The notes beneath the pieces were generated by a model. That model was not told the DNA's origin and did not search any database. It was given only the letters and a program-made list of their open reading frames with translations. DNA of 64,000 nucleotides. It comes from Brachypodius melanocephalos. Lineage: Eukaryota > Chordata > Aves > Passeriformes > Pycnonotidae. Position numbers and translations under genes: made by a program. Shown here piece after piece: positions 12,581 through 25,900 of the stretch. Positions within the stretch are counted from its first letter, which is position 1; each line of letters starts with the position of its first letter. Location of the stretch: assembly GCA_013398615.1 (NCBI GenBank), contig VZSR01002145.1, positions 3,947,616 to 4,011,615 of the forward strand. Reading direction: 5' to 3'.

Positions 12581-14449
12581 CTGTAAAGCTCATGAATTAT
12601 GAGAGCTAGTGAGGTCCATGGAGCTAACCCAGCAAATGCCAGCAGAGCCTGGGCCTCAGCTCTTAGTGTTACACACGTGAGAGATAATGAGAGGTTGAGG
12701 TAAAAATCCTTAGAGTCTCTTAATAGTGGCTGCAGAAAAATGTGAATAATGCTTTACCCTTAACTATTGAGTATTTTACTTGAAATGCTAGATCTGCATT
12801 TGATACATATTCAGTGACTGCTTCAAAAATATACAGTATAGTCTGTGAACAGACTGTTTGGAAAAAGTTCACTGAAATTCTGAAGGAATAGCCAGTATGA
12901 GAATTATGTTTATTGTCACCAGCTGAACTAAACAGCACATTTTGCTTTCCTAGTTCGTTGCATTAGGCGTGTTCTTGCTGCCTTCTCAAAAGACCATAGT
13001 AAGCATCTAGAAAGTTAGTTCAGCTTCATTTGCTAATTTCCTGATGCAAATTTAGTCCACTTTAAAAAGAACTAAACAGGTTTACGTATGTCTGCATCTG
13101 GGATTTGCACCAGTCTATCTGTCAGATAGCTATACCCAAAGTTAATTCCATCTGAAGGAGGTGCCAGAACATCAATAAATAAATATTACAAATTGCCTAG
13201 CGGTTCAGCTGACAGGCAGAACTGGTTTCAACACATTGCTCCCAATGTACTGCTGCAGAGCTGGTGCTGGAGTAGACCCATACAGCATTCCAGCATGGAC
13301 AGGACCTCTAAGAGCATGCACCAGCTCTCCATGATATTGTAGGAGAGGAAGCAGAGAACAATACTGAGTCCAGCGGAAACTGTGGCAAGAATTTATTCAA
13401 GGCACATTGTAATTACTTGAGCTGGGAGTTTGTCCAGGACATTGGGGTTAACACCCCTGCTCGTTTAGAGGTGTCATAGTTTATTTTTTTTAATGACTTT
13501 AAGTGATGAGAAGCTTGGCTTTCTGTCTCAGCAGAATGACACCAGTTGAAGCAGTGTAAACTTCTTACAGCAATATGAAGGTGCTGGTTCAGAATTAGCT
13601 CAGAGCAGTGATGGGGCCTAGTACAGTAATCATTGCTTTATAAATACTTGCAGTAGATAAGAAAGATAAGAGCGTGATTAGGGCACAGTTTCAGGTGCTG
13701 TAATTACAGCCATGCCTTCCGCAGCCTTCAGTCCAAATGCTGCTTGAATCTGGCCATTTTTAAGCAAACAATTGTAAATTTTAGGAGAAATCGTAGAACT
13801 TGAAGCAGAGAAATTTGGTTATTAATTGTATAGCAGTTGTGAACAGCAGTTATTAATGCTTTTTCTTAAGAAACTTGTCATCATACAAGCAGAATGTAAT
13901 TTAACCAATTCTTTCATGCCACTGAGATTTTTAGAAAGTGTTCTTTGTATGTATGGTGTACCAGTTATAAACTTTCAGCTTGTTCTCTGCTTGCAGAAAA
14001 GATAAGCGCTTGTGTGTTTTAGTGAGTGACTAGTTGTGCAATGCACAAATGAGGAATTGCTTTGATTTTACTAGCACACGAAACCTGCCATCATTCCTAT
14101 AGTGCAGTTTGGGCCATTATTATGGGTTATGAGGTTATACAGGAAAAACATGTTCTCGAGAAGGGCTGGTCAAAATAAACGAGGTCGTCTTCCAGATTAC
14201 AACAATCTGGTTTTGTATCAGTGATGTAAATGCTTGGGTACATCCACTGGGATGAAGATACCGTGTCAGACAGTGTCCCTCTGACAGTTTGTGTTGTAAG
14301 AACAAAAATGAAGCAATGCTGACAAATGACATTATTACGTAACTGCTTTTGTCTTCTATGACAACAATTACAATACTTCACTCTTCCTTTACCTTTTATT
14401 AGCTCCTTGCTGTGCACTTATAATTGTTCCATGAGTTGAGTGGTTTTAG

Positions 14450-14575
14450 CTATTAAGAAATGGGGAAATGGTGGCACAAGAAGAAGTACTTCCCAAGGTC
14501 ATATGGGACATGACTGTCAGAGACATAAACAGAATCTCAGCCTTCTGACTTGTCCCACTCTGCCCTCTGGGAAAC
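14450..14575 (-). repeat. MIR-like SINE fragment
   Basis: aagaaatggggaaatggtgg, cacaagaagaagtacttccc, caaggtcatatgggaca and ctcagccttctgacttgtcc follow the reverse-complement MIR order, with the diagnostic cttgcccaaggtcacac-like block well preserved. Confidence 0.55.
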
Positions 14576-17500
14576 CAGACAAAAGTGGAAAAGTGGCTTG
14601 CAGTGTGACTCAACAGCTTTTCCTTCCTCAGCCACTGCCATGCTGGGCAATTACAAATAAATGCCAGTAGGTCATTTCCACCTGAGTCAAACAGGTTTCC
14701 TAGGGACTCTAGGTGGCATGTGTTCTGCTAGTGAGGGCTCTGTGATGGGTTTTTGCAACAAATTTGTTTTGAAATCTTTTCACAACTAACTGTTTTTTTT
14801 AGGCCATGACAACTGAGTACAAGGAGAGTTTGTTCAGGTATCTCAGATTTTTTTCCAACGGCATGGCTGAAGGGGGTTTTACTCTGGCATTGGTTCAGAA
14901 TACCTGCAACAGGTACAAGGATCCGTATTATGGAGTCCTTGGTCTTGAAGAGTGACTGATGGAAAGAAGCAGCACAGGAAAGGCCTTGGCTCTGGTCCTC
15001 AGATGGATGGGTAAGAAGAGGCCTTTGGCAGAGAAGGGAGAAAGGTGACTAATGATGTGAAACTGGGAGGAAACTCAGTTATGCAATCTGCTGGCTTGCT
15101 TTCTCTGAGGGAAGACACCTTTTGTTAGTTGTTCCACTGGCACTTGCTGCTCATGCTGTCTTCTGAATAGAAATCTAAACCAATTATTTCTCTGCTTGAC
15201 TTAGGAAGCTTAATTTAGCTTTGTGGCAATGAAAATACAACAGCAGTTAATTTCTTTGTTCTCTGTCTGCAGAATTTCTTTTAGATTTACTTTGTCTCTT
15301 CCCTTTATTATTGGTTCCTTTTTCCTGGCTGTCCAGTAGTTTAGCCAAGATGAAGAAACTTTTTTTCTGCTGTCATGCACTCATTCTCCATATCTCACTT
15401 GTTCCACAGTGTTCTGTGTCCTTTTTTTGCCACATTTCCAAAGCTTCCATGGAGAATTTTGCCGTGGTGGTTCAAGAAGTTGCTGTTGTCTGATCTAATC
15501 CTTCTCCACAGGTTTTCCCTCATAGCTGAGTCAGCAGAAGAGAGTTTGTTCTGTGCCTGACCCTGCTGGGTTAGTGCTGGCTGTCTCAGCTCAGACCCAA
15601 CCCTGACAGTGCTGTGATTACCCTGGCGTTTGTCCTAGACTGGCTGGTGTAGGGATGTGTATTTACACCAGGGAGAAGAACTGTTTGCTGGAGAGAATGA
15701 CTGGAACTGCTGGACAAGAGTTGGTGGAGCTCTTCTGAGAGCTCTATATTCTGTTTAGCATGGTGACTTTTCCTGTGACCCGCAATGAACAGCTCTGCTG
15801 TTGACCCTATCTGGATCTTGATCTCCTGTTTTATAGATTCTATAGGTAAAACAACATTTTACATTGTTGTAAACACGCTTCCAGGCACTGATTCTTATAA
15901 TCCGTATAACAGTTGTGAAACTGTGGCCTTGCTCTTCAGCAATTCTGCAGTCAGCTATCTCTGAGACACTGTATTTCACCCTTGAATATGACTCTAGACC
16001 AGAAAAAGAGTTAGACTGCATACAGATTAATAAATGTATTGCTAGTATATCTGGCTACTGCAGCATGACTCACTCATCAGTGCTTGTCAGAGTCTGGCGT
16101 GACCTCATTGAAAGCTTCAACATCTCCTGTGTGAAGGCAGGTTGTAATCCAGTGTGAGAATCCTAAAGAGGTGGGGAATGAAGTTCTGAGATTGTGATAA
16201 TGGATACATCATAAACATCTCCCTGGAAATCAATTATGCCCTCACCAGGAATATTCTTACAGATTTCTGAGGATCTCTTGGTGCTAAGCCTGCCTTTCCC
16301 TGGTTTTATTTAAAAAACCACCTGTACTATTCAAGACAGCAACAGAAATAGATGCTGGTGGGAAAATTTAAGAATGAATGGGACATGTCAGGGAGGAGAT
16401 GCTCTGTTATTTACAAGGACAAGAAAGAGCTGATAGTTCTTTTTTATTTATCACGGCTTCTACAGAATTCTGTTCTTTATTTTTTTTTCTTGTGTCAGTA
16501 ATGGGGCTTCTGGTGTGCAGGTATCTGCTGCTACCCGAACTGAAAGTGAAATCTCTGGCTGTTGGTCTGGTTGCTGTCCTTAGGACATGTGAATGTGTGC
16601 TCCTGTTTTGCTGTAGGTAATTTCTGTATGTGCCAAAGTTGTCTGTGCCAGCCTGGAAGCTTTGTCCATAAGCAGCAACAGTTACTGACTGTCTCTTGGT
16701 TTCTCAAAGCTGCAGCTCCTCACTGGTTCCACAGACCTGCTCTGTGACAGAATGTCAGTAACTTTGCAGAAGTCACTGCATCCTCTGCTGTGTTTGGTAT
16801 CAACTCTGGCACCTGAATGTAGGTACATCCCTCCTGCAAATCTGCTTTTGCTATCCAGACTCTTACCTGGTGAGTTTGTTCTCTTACTCTTTGCCTTAGG
16901 TAGATAGTAGTATGACTTCTGCATTTCTTAATACTTTTTTATCTTGAGTTTGGGAACATGAATCATTATTATTTTGGGATGAGGGAAGAGGGAAAAAATT
17001 CTGTTCTGAGTAGATATATTTTATATTTTGGTACTTCTTTAAGGAAGGTGTAGCAGGTCACAGAATCAAAGCATGCATATCATTTGTAAGGAAAAAATAG
17101 GCAACCTTAGGCCTTTTTACCCATGATTCCTTACCACAGAGATCACACAGGTACAATATCTCTTTAGCTGTTTTGTGAATCCATGGTGCAATAAGTTGAT
17201 GAGTCTGTCCAGTTTCTAGTACTAAGCACTGTGCATGTGCACACAAAATACATCTAGTTCTAAAAAAATAATGTCTCTGGTGTTCTTTGTGCAGAGACCA
17301 AGACCTGGATGATGTTTTGAGACTAGACATACCTTTGCTGGATGATCTGATGGATGCACATAGTGATGTACTAGGGTGTACAGAGATGGAGAAGAGATGG
17401 AAGCCCCATGGAAGTGTTGTCCATGCTGCATTCATCTGTGGAGATGTTGGCTTAAATGATTGATCTCATATTTGAAGTCCTATTGCTTGATTTTTAGTAT

Positions 17501-20500
17501 CTTGGCAGACCTTTAGTAAAGCATACCTGGGGTTCTAGTAGAATTCTGCTCTTGGCTCAAGCTCAAACCTCATTGCTGCTCCCTGCCTTCAGCTGGAAAC
17601 GGACAGACACCATTTGTGAGTGAATATCCTGAGTCACGAATTCCCAGCTGGCATGTGCGCTGTAGTTCCATCTCTTCCTTTCCGATTGCACTCCCTAGAG
17701 GAGATTGGGAACAACTGCAGTCATCAGCTCCAGCGTAGTGTGTGCACTTGCCGGGATCCACGCAATTGGTGGACAACCCCTGGCTACGTCTATGGGGTGA
17801 GCTGCTTCTGATTTGTTACTGTATGCCTGGTGTTTCCACACCGGAAAATAGAACAGGTGTAGGAATATTAAATAAAAAAATTTTTTGATATTTACTAGAA
17901 AAATATCTGCATTGTGGAGATGGTGATAGGATATCTCCATTAAATAATCAGTTGAGACAAGTGATGATGCCAGTACTGCTCTCACAATAAGATTGTGCAA
18001 TAATGGATGAAAACTAAGAATCTACAGAAATGATAAAAGGTGAAGTAGTTATTCCCTATACTGGCAAAGTTCTACTAGCAGGAGCTTGGGTCCCCATGGA
18101 CAACCTAACAGATTATCTGTTCTGTCAGACACTCTTCTGCTGTGTTATCCTGCTTGTGCAGTGTCCCAGAGAAAGGCTGCTTAAGCTCAGAGGGAAATAA
18201 TGCAGCATGTTGCTATGTTATTTCATCTGACCGAAACGTTTTCACTGTGTAATGCTTCCTGCTAGTCTTGTGCATAGCTCTGGGGTAAGCTGAAACACAA
18301 AACACTTCATTGAGCTTTTTGATCCAACAGGTCTTGACATATTGCTGCTGGACACATCTCTGTGTCTGATCTGAACTGTGACAGTTCCATTCTGTCCTGC
18401 TAAAATAACAGCATATTAAACAATACTATTCTGTCCATGCTATTTGCACCTATTGACTAAAAAGTTAAAATCTTATTAAGCTAGTTTCAATTTACATGTC
18501 ATAAGATATTAGTTAATGGTCAGCTGATTTTCCTGGCATGAAGACTGCGAAGCATATAACACAGATTAGTGTTTGTCTGGGACCAAATGAGTTAAACCAG
18601 CTCCTTCTGCTGAAATGCCCAGTGAAATAGAGTGATGCTCTGCATATCAAATCTGTTTGCAACAGGTCACCAGTATTTGCCTGGGACAGTTCATCCTGTT
18701 AGCAGGCACTGGTCCAGCTAAGGAGGAGATATGTGGTTTGTGCTGATTCATGAAAGCAGGTGCAAGTTGCATCAGTGAAGTAAGGAGTGGCTCACCTTAG
18801 AAGCACGATGTAGGTTTTAGTGTAAGAGCTGTTAACAAACCACCTTTGGAGGAAAAAATACATGAGAGAGACTTTGAAGTCTGACTTGATGAAATTCTGA
18901 TTCTTCTTGCTGCATTAGGGGCTTGTTCCAAATGGGGAAGGTGTGGAATTGTTAACACCACTGAGGTGTGTTGGGAAAACATGCACTGTAGCTGCAGACA
19001 GCAGTAGTCCTAAGGCAAGTTTTCTGGGGAGGATTGGATGACAGCTGTTCAAAAACTTCCATATAGTTACTCTTGTTCCTTCTTTATAGATGTGACTCAT
19101 ATCTCCCTGTCCTAAACACACCAGTTTTGGTTTGGGTTTGGTTTTTTTTTTCCTCTCCTCTCATTTACCTCATAGCTTATATCCTTCAAGATTCCTTTGG
19201 TATCTCTGGGCTTAATTCTATTAAATCCAGTTCCTTTGACTTTTACTTTGCCTGTGCTTTGCACTTGCTACAGGGCCCCAGCAAGCTTGGCAGCCAACCC
19301 TTGGGCACTCCAGGGAAAACAACTGTCTAGACCAGGCACCTTCTGCCTGATGCCCTGGACGTACCCCAGAGCTCCCAGGCATTACTCTGCATTCAGAACA
19401 ACATGTTGCTATGCAAATGATTCCTTTCTGTTCTTCCTCTTACCTCCACAGAGTTATGTGCACCTGACTTTTCACCAGGCACTAGCCTAATGTTTATTGA
19501 TCTTTTACAGAGGTCTGATTCAAAGGAAGATTGATAAAATCTTGTCCAGTGTTTTTGTGAACTCATAATTGCACCTGCCTCCTCTTAGGGAGTGAGGCAA
19601 ATGGGAGTGAGGGAGCCCACAGAATAAATACTACCTTCTGCAGAACTGGAGGTAGTGCAAGCTGGAGGCCATCACTGCAAAGGCCTTACAGAGCCTCTGG
19701 TATCCAGCAGAATTCAAGAAGGTGTGTTACTCTTTTCTAAAAGGAAGGGAAATCAAATCTTGGTCTAAAGAGTCCTATGGCATGGGAAGGGCACAGAAGC
19801 TTTAATGCAAAGTTGCAAGCTGTGCCCGTTCCCACTTAAAGCCCCTGTTGCCCTAGGCAATCATTGAGCCTGTCAGCGTCCTGCAGCTTTCATACAGAGA
19901 TGTGACCAAAATAGCTCCACAACTTTACAATGTGGCTAAAAATAGCTTGCAGATCAGCTTTTTTCTCAAAGGTGGTGGTGACATCGAGGGAGAGCACTCT
20001 TGCTCCCATTCAGTGCAGGTAGAACTGGGTAAACAAAGCGAGGACAGCAGCAGTTTAGCTGAACAGCCTTGAGGAAAGAGAGGTGATAAGGGATGGAAGA
20101 GGACTAGGGAGAGATGGGCTAAGATGTCAAAGGCATGGGTGGACCCGCTGCTGCTGGCCAAGTTAGTGTGCTTATACCCAGACAACTTCTCCCTGGGGTT
20201 TTGTTTCCATGATGTTTGAGAATTATCAGTCTGTTCCTGTCTCCTTGTGGCCCATGTCAGGATGTGTCACTGGATGGGCTGGGCAACCAATGCAGTGTTT
20301 CTTGCTCCTCATTTCCAGACAGTGAACACAAACCATGACATCACCTCTGGCCAGCGGCAGATCAGAGGCTAGGCCATGGCAATGTCAAGTGTGTTTTGCT
20401 GTGGCCATTCAACCAGAGAGCTGATCTTTTACAGTGCAATTTGCATGTGGAGAAATCTGGATGGCCCTTAGTTCTAGGGGGATTTCAGTATTTGTTCTTG

Positions 20501-22892
20501 GGCCAAAAATAGGCTGTTTTTATGGGTTTGAACTGTCTGTTTTTGTAGAGCATTGCATTTTACCAAAGGAGCAAATCTGCACACCATGATCCTCAGAGTT
20601 TTAGTCTCTGTTGTGTATACTAAGTCTGGCCATGGAGATGAGTCTCAGCCAAGTCTGGAAGTTAAGTGCCTGATTTGGAACGTTATGGGAATCTAATGTA
20701 GGTTATGTGAGGTTTGCCATGCCTGCAGCTCCTGTGCTGCTGAGGTAAGTGTACTGCAGCAGGCTGTGCTAGTGAGAATTTCCTTTGTGCTGCACGTTTC
20801 ATGCCTGGTGCCTTCATAGTGCTGAAAAAGGGGAAGGAGACAACAAAAATGTGAAAAATCGAGGCCAGGTCATTCCTGTCAGATGAGGACAGTCCTGTAG
20901 CCAGTCAGATGTGACAGAATGCACTTGCTGATGCTGCTACCAGGAAGCTTGAGAGAAATGTGACTGAGTGATAGCAGTGCGCATGTGCCTTTGGAGGAAG
21001 GAGGCTATGTGTGTGCTCTTGCAATGCTTTTCTCTGCCCAGCAACATCATTGCTTCTTTTCCTGGTGTTCTGCTTAAGCAGCTGTTCTGCATTTATGATC
21101 CAATCTATTCTTCCTACAGGGCCATCTACACATTGAGCCGCCTTCACTGTCACTATCAGAAGGACTGATAAGACCTCAGGTTTGCTTTGAGTAAGCACTA
21201 TAAATAGGGCAAAAGCACTATAATTACTGTTCTCTTAAACTAGTGTGAGTCTTGTAGGACCAGCCCCTGTCCCCACCTATTTAAAATGGCTCCTGTTGCC
21301 TCACCAGAGGGAGACTTCAGCCAAATACATCTCCATATTGACAAGTATAGAGAGAATTATGTGAATGATCAGCTTGCTAAGAATTTCATTTGATGTGCAG
21401 CTGGAAGTCAGCTGCCAATAGAAAAGGGAGCTCTGCTTGTGTGCATCCAGTGCATTTAGATGCTACAGGCCATGTTAATTGCAGGCTGCAGTTAGAACAG
21501 GTTGTAGGTAAAATCAACTCAATACCATCATCATGACCATGTAGTACAGTCATTTCTGAGCACTGCAATTTCTCACCACAGCCTGCTCATTCCCTTCAGT
21601 GAGAGCTGTTCCTTGGTCAGCCCTGCCCGGCTTGTAAATGTAGCTCATCAGTCTCTGCTTCTTGGCAAATGAGCTGCATAGGTAATGGGAGGAGGAGGCA
21701 GCAGCACTGCAACCTGCCCATCCCCAGCCAGTCATAAAGGCTCCGTGTTCCTTAGGCTTTCTGAAGTTATTTGCCACATGATCGTGTGGGTATAAAACTT
21801 TGTTGTTTCCTTAAATGCTCTGCCTTTTGCAACAGGTCATTTCCCAGTGGGGAAAACAGGCTGTTGATGTGGTAGGCGCTCAGCTTGTCGTTTGGATAAG
21901 ATCCAGAGCTGATTAGTTTGGGCGCAGCAGTGTGCTAACACAGGCAGAATGCACCCAGACTGGCTCCTGCCGAGATAGCCCCAATCTCCCCACTCTCCTC
22001 ACCTCTGTCCGCGGCCCCCGGATCAGCGTGAGCAGCAGTTCCTGTCCCTCTCCCTGCCTGCACTGGCACGCCCACAGGGAAACAGAATTTGCACCCCATG
22101 CTGCTTGCCCATGTCCTGATCGGTACCAACCCTCCCAAAGCAAACACTGATTTGCCTGTCTGCACTGACTCAGCTGTGCTGACGGCAGGAGTCAGTAATA
22201 AATCCGGTTCTGTAAAGTCCATAGGTAAGGAACAGCCTCAGATACCGAGGCATTTTCAAGGAACTTGACTCTGTCCCAGGAAGTGCACTGAAGTGAGCAA
22301 TGCTGCATTGGGCAAGAAAACCTACCCGGGAGCCATTAATCTCTCAACATCTGTAGCCCTGCGGTTGTAAGCTCTGGGGGTTGTCTTCCCCTGCCTGCAA
22401 TTACTAGCTAACAACTGGGAATTCAAAGGAATCTGGACTATCTTTAGGAAGCAAGTACCTACTCTTTGCCTCCTCTCAGGAAGCAAGGTCCTTCATTACA
22501 GCCTGTCATGGCAAGGGGCTTGCAAATAAGGAGGAAGGGCAGGAAACCTGCTGGGCTTTGCTGCTTTAGCAACTCTAAATATTTTCCTTAGTCTTAGCAC
22601 TGTGAGTCAGCATTTCTAGAGCCTTGACTTGTTTACAGCACCAATCAGTGAGATGGTATAAGGTAGGTGGGGTGTGGAGGTATGTTTATGTCTTAAATGA
22701 GAAACCCTTTGCCCAGGCACAAGTGGAGAAGTTACCAACTGTATTTTCCATTTGTGACTAACAGGAAGCAAAGGGCTGGATACCCTAACAGTAACTGCAG
22801 TGGAGCCATTTCCAGGGTAAGGAGTTTCCTAGTGTGAGTAAGGGAGTTGAACTTCACAAAGCTGTAAACCTCATGTTGTCATAGTTCATTTG

Positions 22893-22914
22893 ATATATAT
22901 ATATATATATATAT
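22893..22914. repeat. (AT)11 microsatellite
   Basis: Uninterrupted AT dinucleotides, 22 bp, in the TAOK1-NUFIP2 intergenic region. Confidence 0.95.
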
Positions 22915-25900
22915 TTTAAAAGTACTGCAAATATTTAGGATTATCAGTATAGTGGGATAAAGGTAACATTTCCTATCTGAAGTGGTATGGATTCATTTTG
23001 CATTGGCCTGGCCAGACAGGCTGTGAGGCAGGAAGACCCCCAAAAGTGTACAGGTAACAAATCAATCGCTGAAGTTTCCATTCAGACCCCATACCTTCAC
23101 TGGAATAAGGAACATCAGCCATGGAATATCTCCTGTCACTGCATGCAAGCTTTTTCCCTGTGCCTGACTGGTCAGCCTGGCTGGATCTCGTGGTAAAGGG
23201 AGGTGACATCAAAACCAAGTTATTTTAGATCTGCAGCCTCAGTTCTGCAAAGGTGTTTGTTTTGAAAATTCTAGTTTCCATAGCGATGTAGTGCTGTTTT
23301 CTCTCATCTTTCTCTCATTAACCCAATCTTAGCAGCCATTAGATAAATTATCAGTAAGGCAAACCTTAGCATTTTTTAATCTTAAGTGATTTATATGTGT
23401 TGGTTCCTTAGTGAATCAGAGGCATTTAGTCAAGGATTGACTCATATCCTTTCCTGGGGCTGACATGAGGTCTATTGCAGTGAAAAGATGATAATGAAGA
23501 GTGAAAATTAATTAATTGGACTTGATGAATGAATTAGGAGGCTACTTTAGATTGGGGGGCATATGTCTAGAATTCTTCTTCAGTTATATGTCTTAAGATT
23601 TTATGTTCCACTGTAGCTTCATTCGGACATTGTATTTTTGTCTCATACATGTAGTAAATAAACCCTTTTGTAAGGGTTGCTGTGTACTGCTGTTCCACTC
23701 CTTTTCTCCACCCCAGAGGTGACTTTTGGACACAGTTCCCCTTCCCATTATTAACACAGCCCGTGCTCATGGCTCATTCCTTCATTCTTCTTTTCAATAT
23801 CTACCCAAAAAAAGCAGTTAAGAAAATAAGGCAAGATCTTTTTTATTGTGTTTTGTTTGTTTGGTGGTGGTTGTTGTTGCTTTATTTTGTTTCCTAGTGC
23901 ATCTGGCCTTTCCTGGTCTAGGAACTACTAGTTTTGCCAGAATAGCTATGCAGGTTGGAATGTAAAAATCCCAGACTTAACCCTGCAGCAATAATGGCAT
24001 GCAAAAAACAAAGATGTAGAGATGATTTATTCTGATGGCGTAGCTTGCCTTTTAAGGAGATGATTGAGTTCTTTTGCCTATATGAACTGTATCTCCACCT
24101 GGGGAGCTATGCCAGAATAGCTGTTCCACAAACCCTTTGCTGTGAACAACGGCCTTTGTCCTGGAATTCAGTCCTCATGAGTAGGTAAGCAGTGAAATAC
24201 AGAAACTGTGTGGGAGAATGAGAGTGGCACTGTGGACCAGATTCCAAGATAAGGAAGTAGGGCTAAGTACAGACAAGGGTTAGCCTTTGACCCTTGCAGC
24301 GTCCTCACTTAGTAACAAAAATACCTGAATTGTATAAAATAAAGCACAGATCCAGTAAGCTGAGGATGCAGGAACTCCTCTGTGGAATCTGGATGTTTAA
24401 CAGGCATCTGCTACACAGTGCCCATTACTTGCCCTGCCAGTCAGTTTTCCTCCCCAGCCAGAGCCATCATCTGTCTCATTTGTATTCAGTCCATGAATTC
24501 TTCAGAGGAGATGGGTTTTTAAAAGTAAGTTCTTCACCCTGCTTCTGTTTGAGCTCTCCAGGCCCTGGATATCTGGCAGAAATAGCCTCTTAAATCCCAA
24601 GAGGTAGAAGCTCACTTGTGCTTGAAAGAATAGTAATCCTAACAAAATATCTATTTTAGATGTCAAATATTTACTTTTAGTTGAATTATCCCCGTTCATT
24701 GAGAAAACTAATAATACTGTGCTCTTCACAATGTAGCTTATCAGTGAATCCTGATTTATATTTTATGCAAAACATTAAAAGGTAGTTGCTTATCTTTTAA
24801 TTTAACTTTTTTTTTCCCTTTGTGTTCATGCATTCCTATGTTTTGAGATAAGGCGAACAAAAGTTCTCCAGCTGATATCTCTAAGCTATGCATTCTGCAA
24901 TACCTTCACTGTGTTCTTTCTGATTCACTCCCTCTGAGATGAATGGTCCCAGTTTTTTAAATTTCCTTCAGACAAGGGCTCTTCCCAGTCCCTGATCTTG
25001 TAGTCAACCACCATTGCCCTGTGTCATATAATGAAGCAGCAGTCACAGTAATAACTCAAACAATAACCTCTCCAGAGCTGCTGTTCTGTCACTGCTGGGC
25101 ATTGTTAGGTTGGAGACCCTGAGTGCAAACACGAACAGTGGAGTCCCCATGTGCCAAATGCAGACATACCCAACACACATTTAAAAACTTATAATTAAAA
25201 AAAAAAAAATCCTGTTTCAAAATAACTGCTTGGTATCCAAATGGAATAAGAATGAAGTGTGACTAGCAGCCTTGTGACTGTTGTGTTGTATAACAAGATA
25301 AAAAGTGCTTGGAATTTGTGGATTGAGCTTTTTTTCATTTGTCTTCTAGAGGTCAAAGTCTACTGCAAGCAGTGACCAATACAATTCCCTGTGTAAGTCA
25401 GGCTGGACTGCCTGTGCCTCACGTTCTAACAGCAGGGGACTTTGTGCAAGAACACCTTGGTAGATGTTTGTGTGGATTTCTCTGTGGTCCATGTGATGAT
25501 TCTAGGAAGCAAGAGGAGATCCAGAATTGTCTGAAAGCCAGGATTCTTTGAAATCCTAGAGAAGTAATGATGAGAGATGTAGCTTAGGCCATCCTGCTAG
25601 TCTCCCTCCCATGCTGCTTTTTGTATGTATGTATGCTTTTGCTGTATGTGTCCAAGAAGCTGCCTCCATTTTATACAATTGTACTCCAGTAAACAATTTT
25701 GCATGCAGATATGGGCAGCAGATGTTACTCATGCCTGTGTGAACACTTCAGTGTTTTTACAACATGGATGATCCTCAGATTGAGTCCTGTTAAACAATGG
25801 ATGTACCCACCAGAAGTCCCACTGGTTACAGCCATTCTGTTACAGCTTGCTCAAAACATTTTGAAGGATGGTCACGCCATCCTTCTTTGGCCACTCAAGG

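Noticed and set aside
17055..17090. Possible CR1 start (gtcacagaatcaaagc...)
   Set aside because: Only a short resemblance to the CR1 reverse-complement end, with no following ggaagggacc block.
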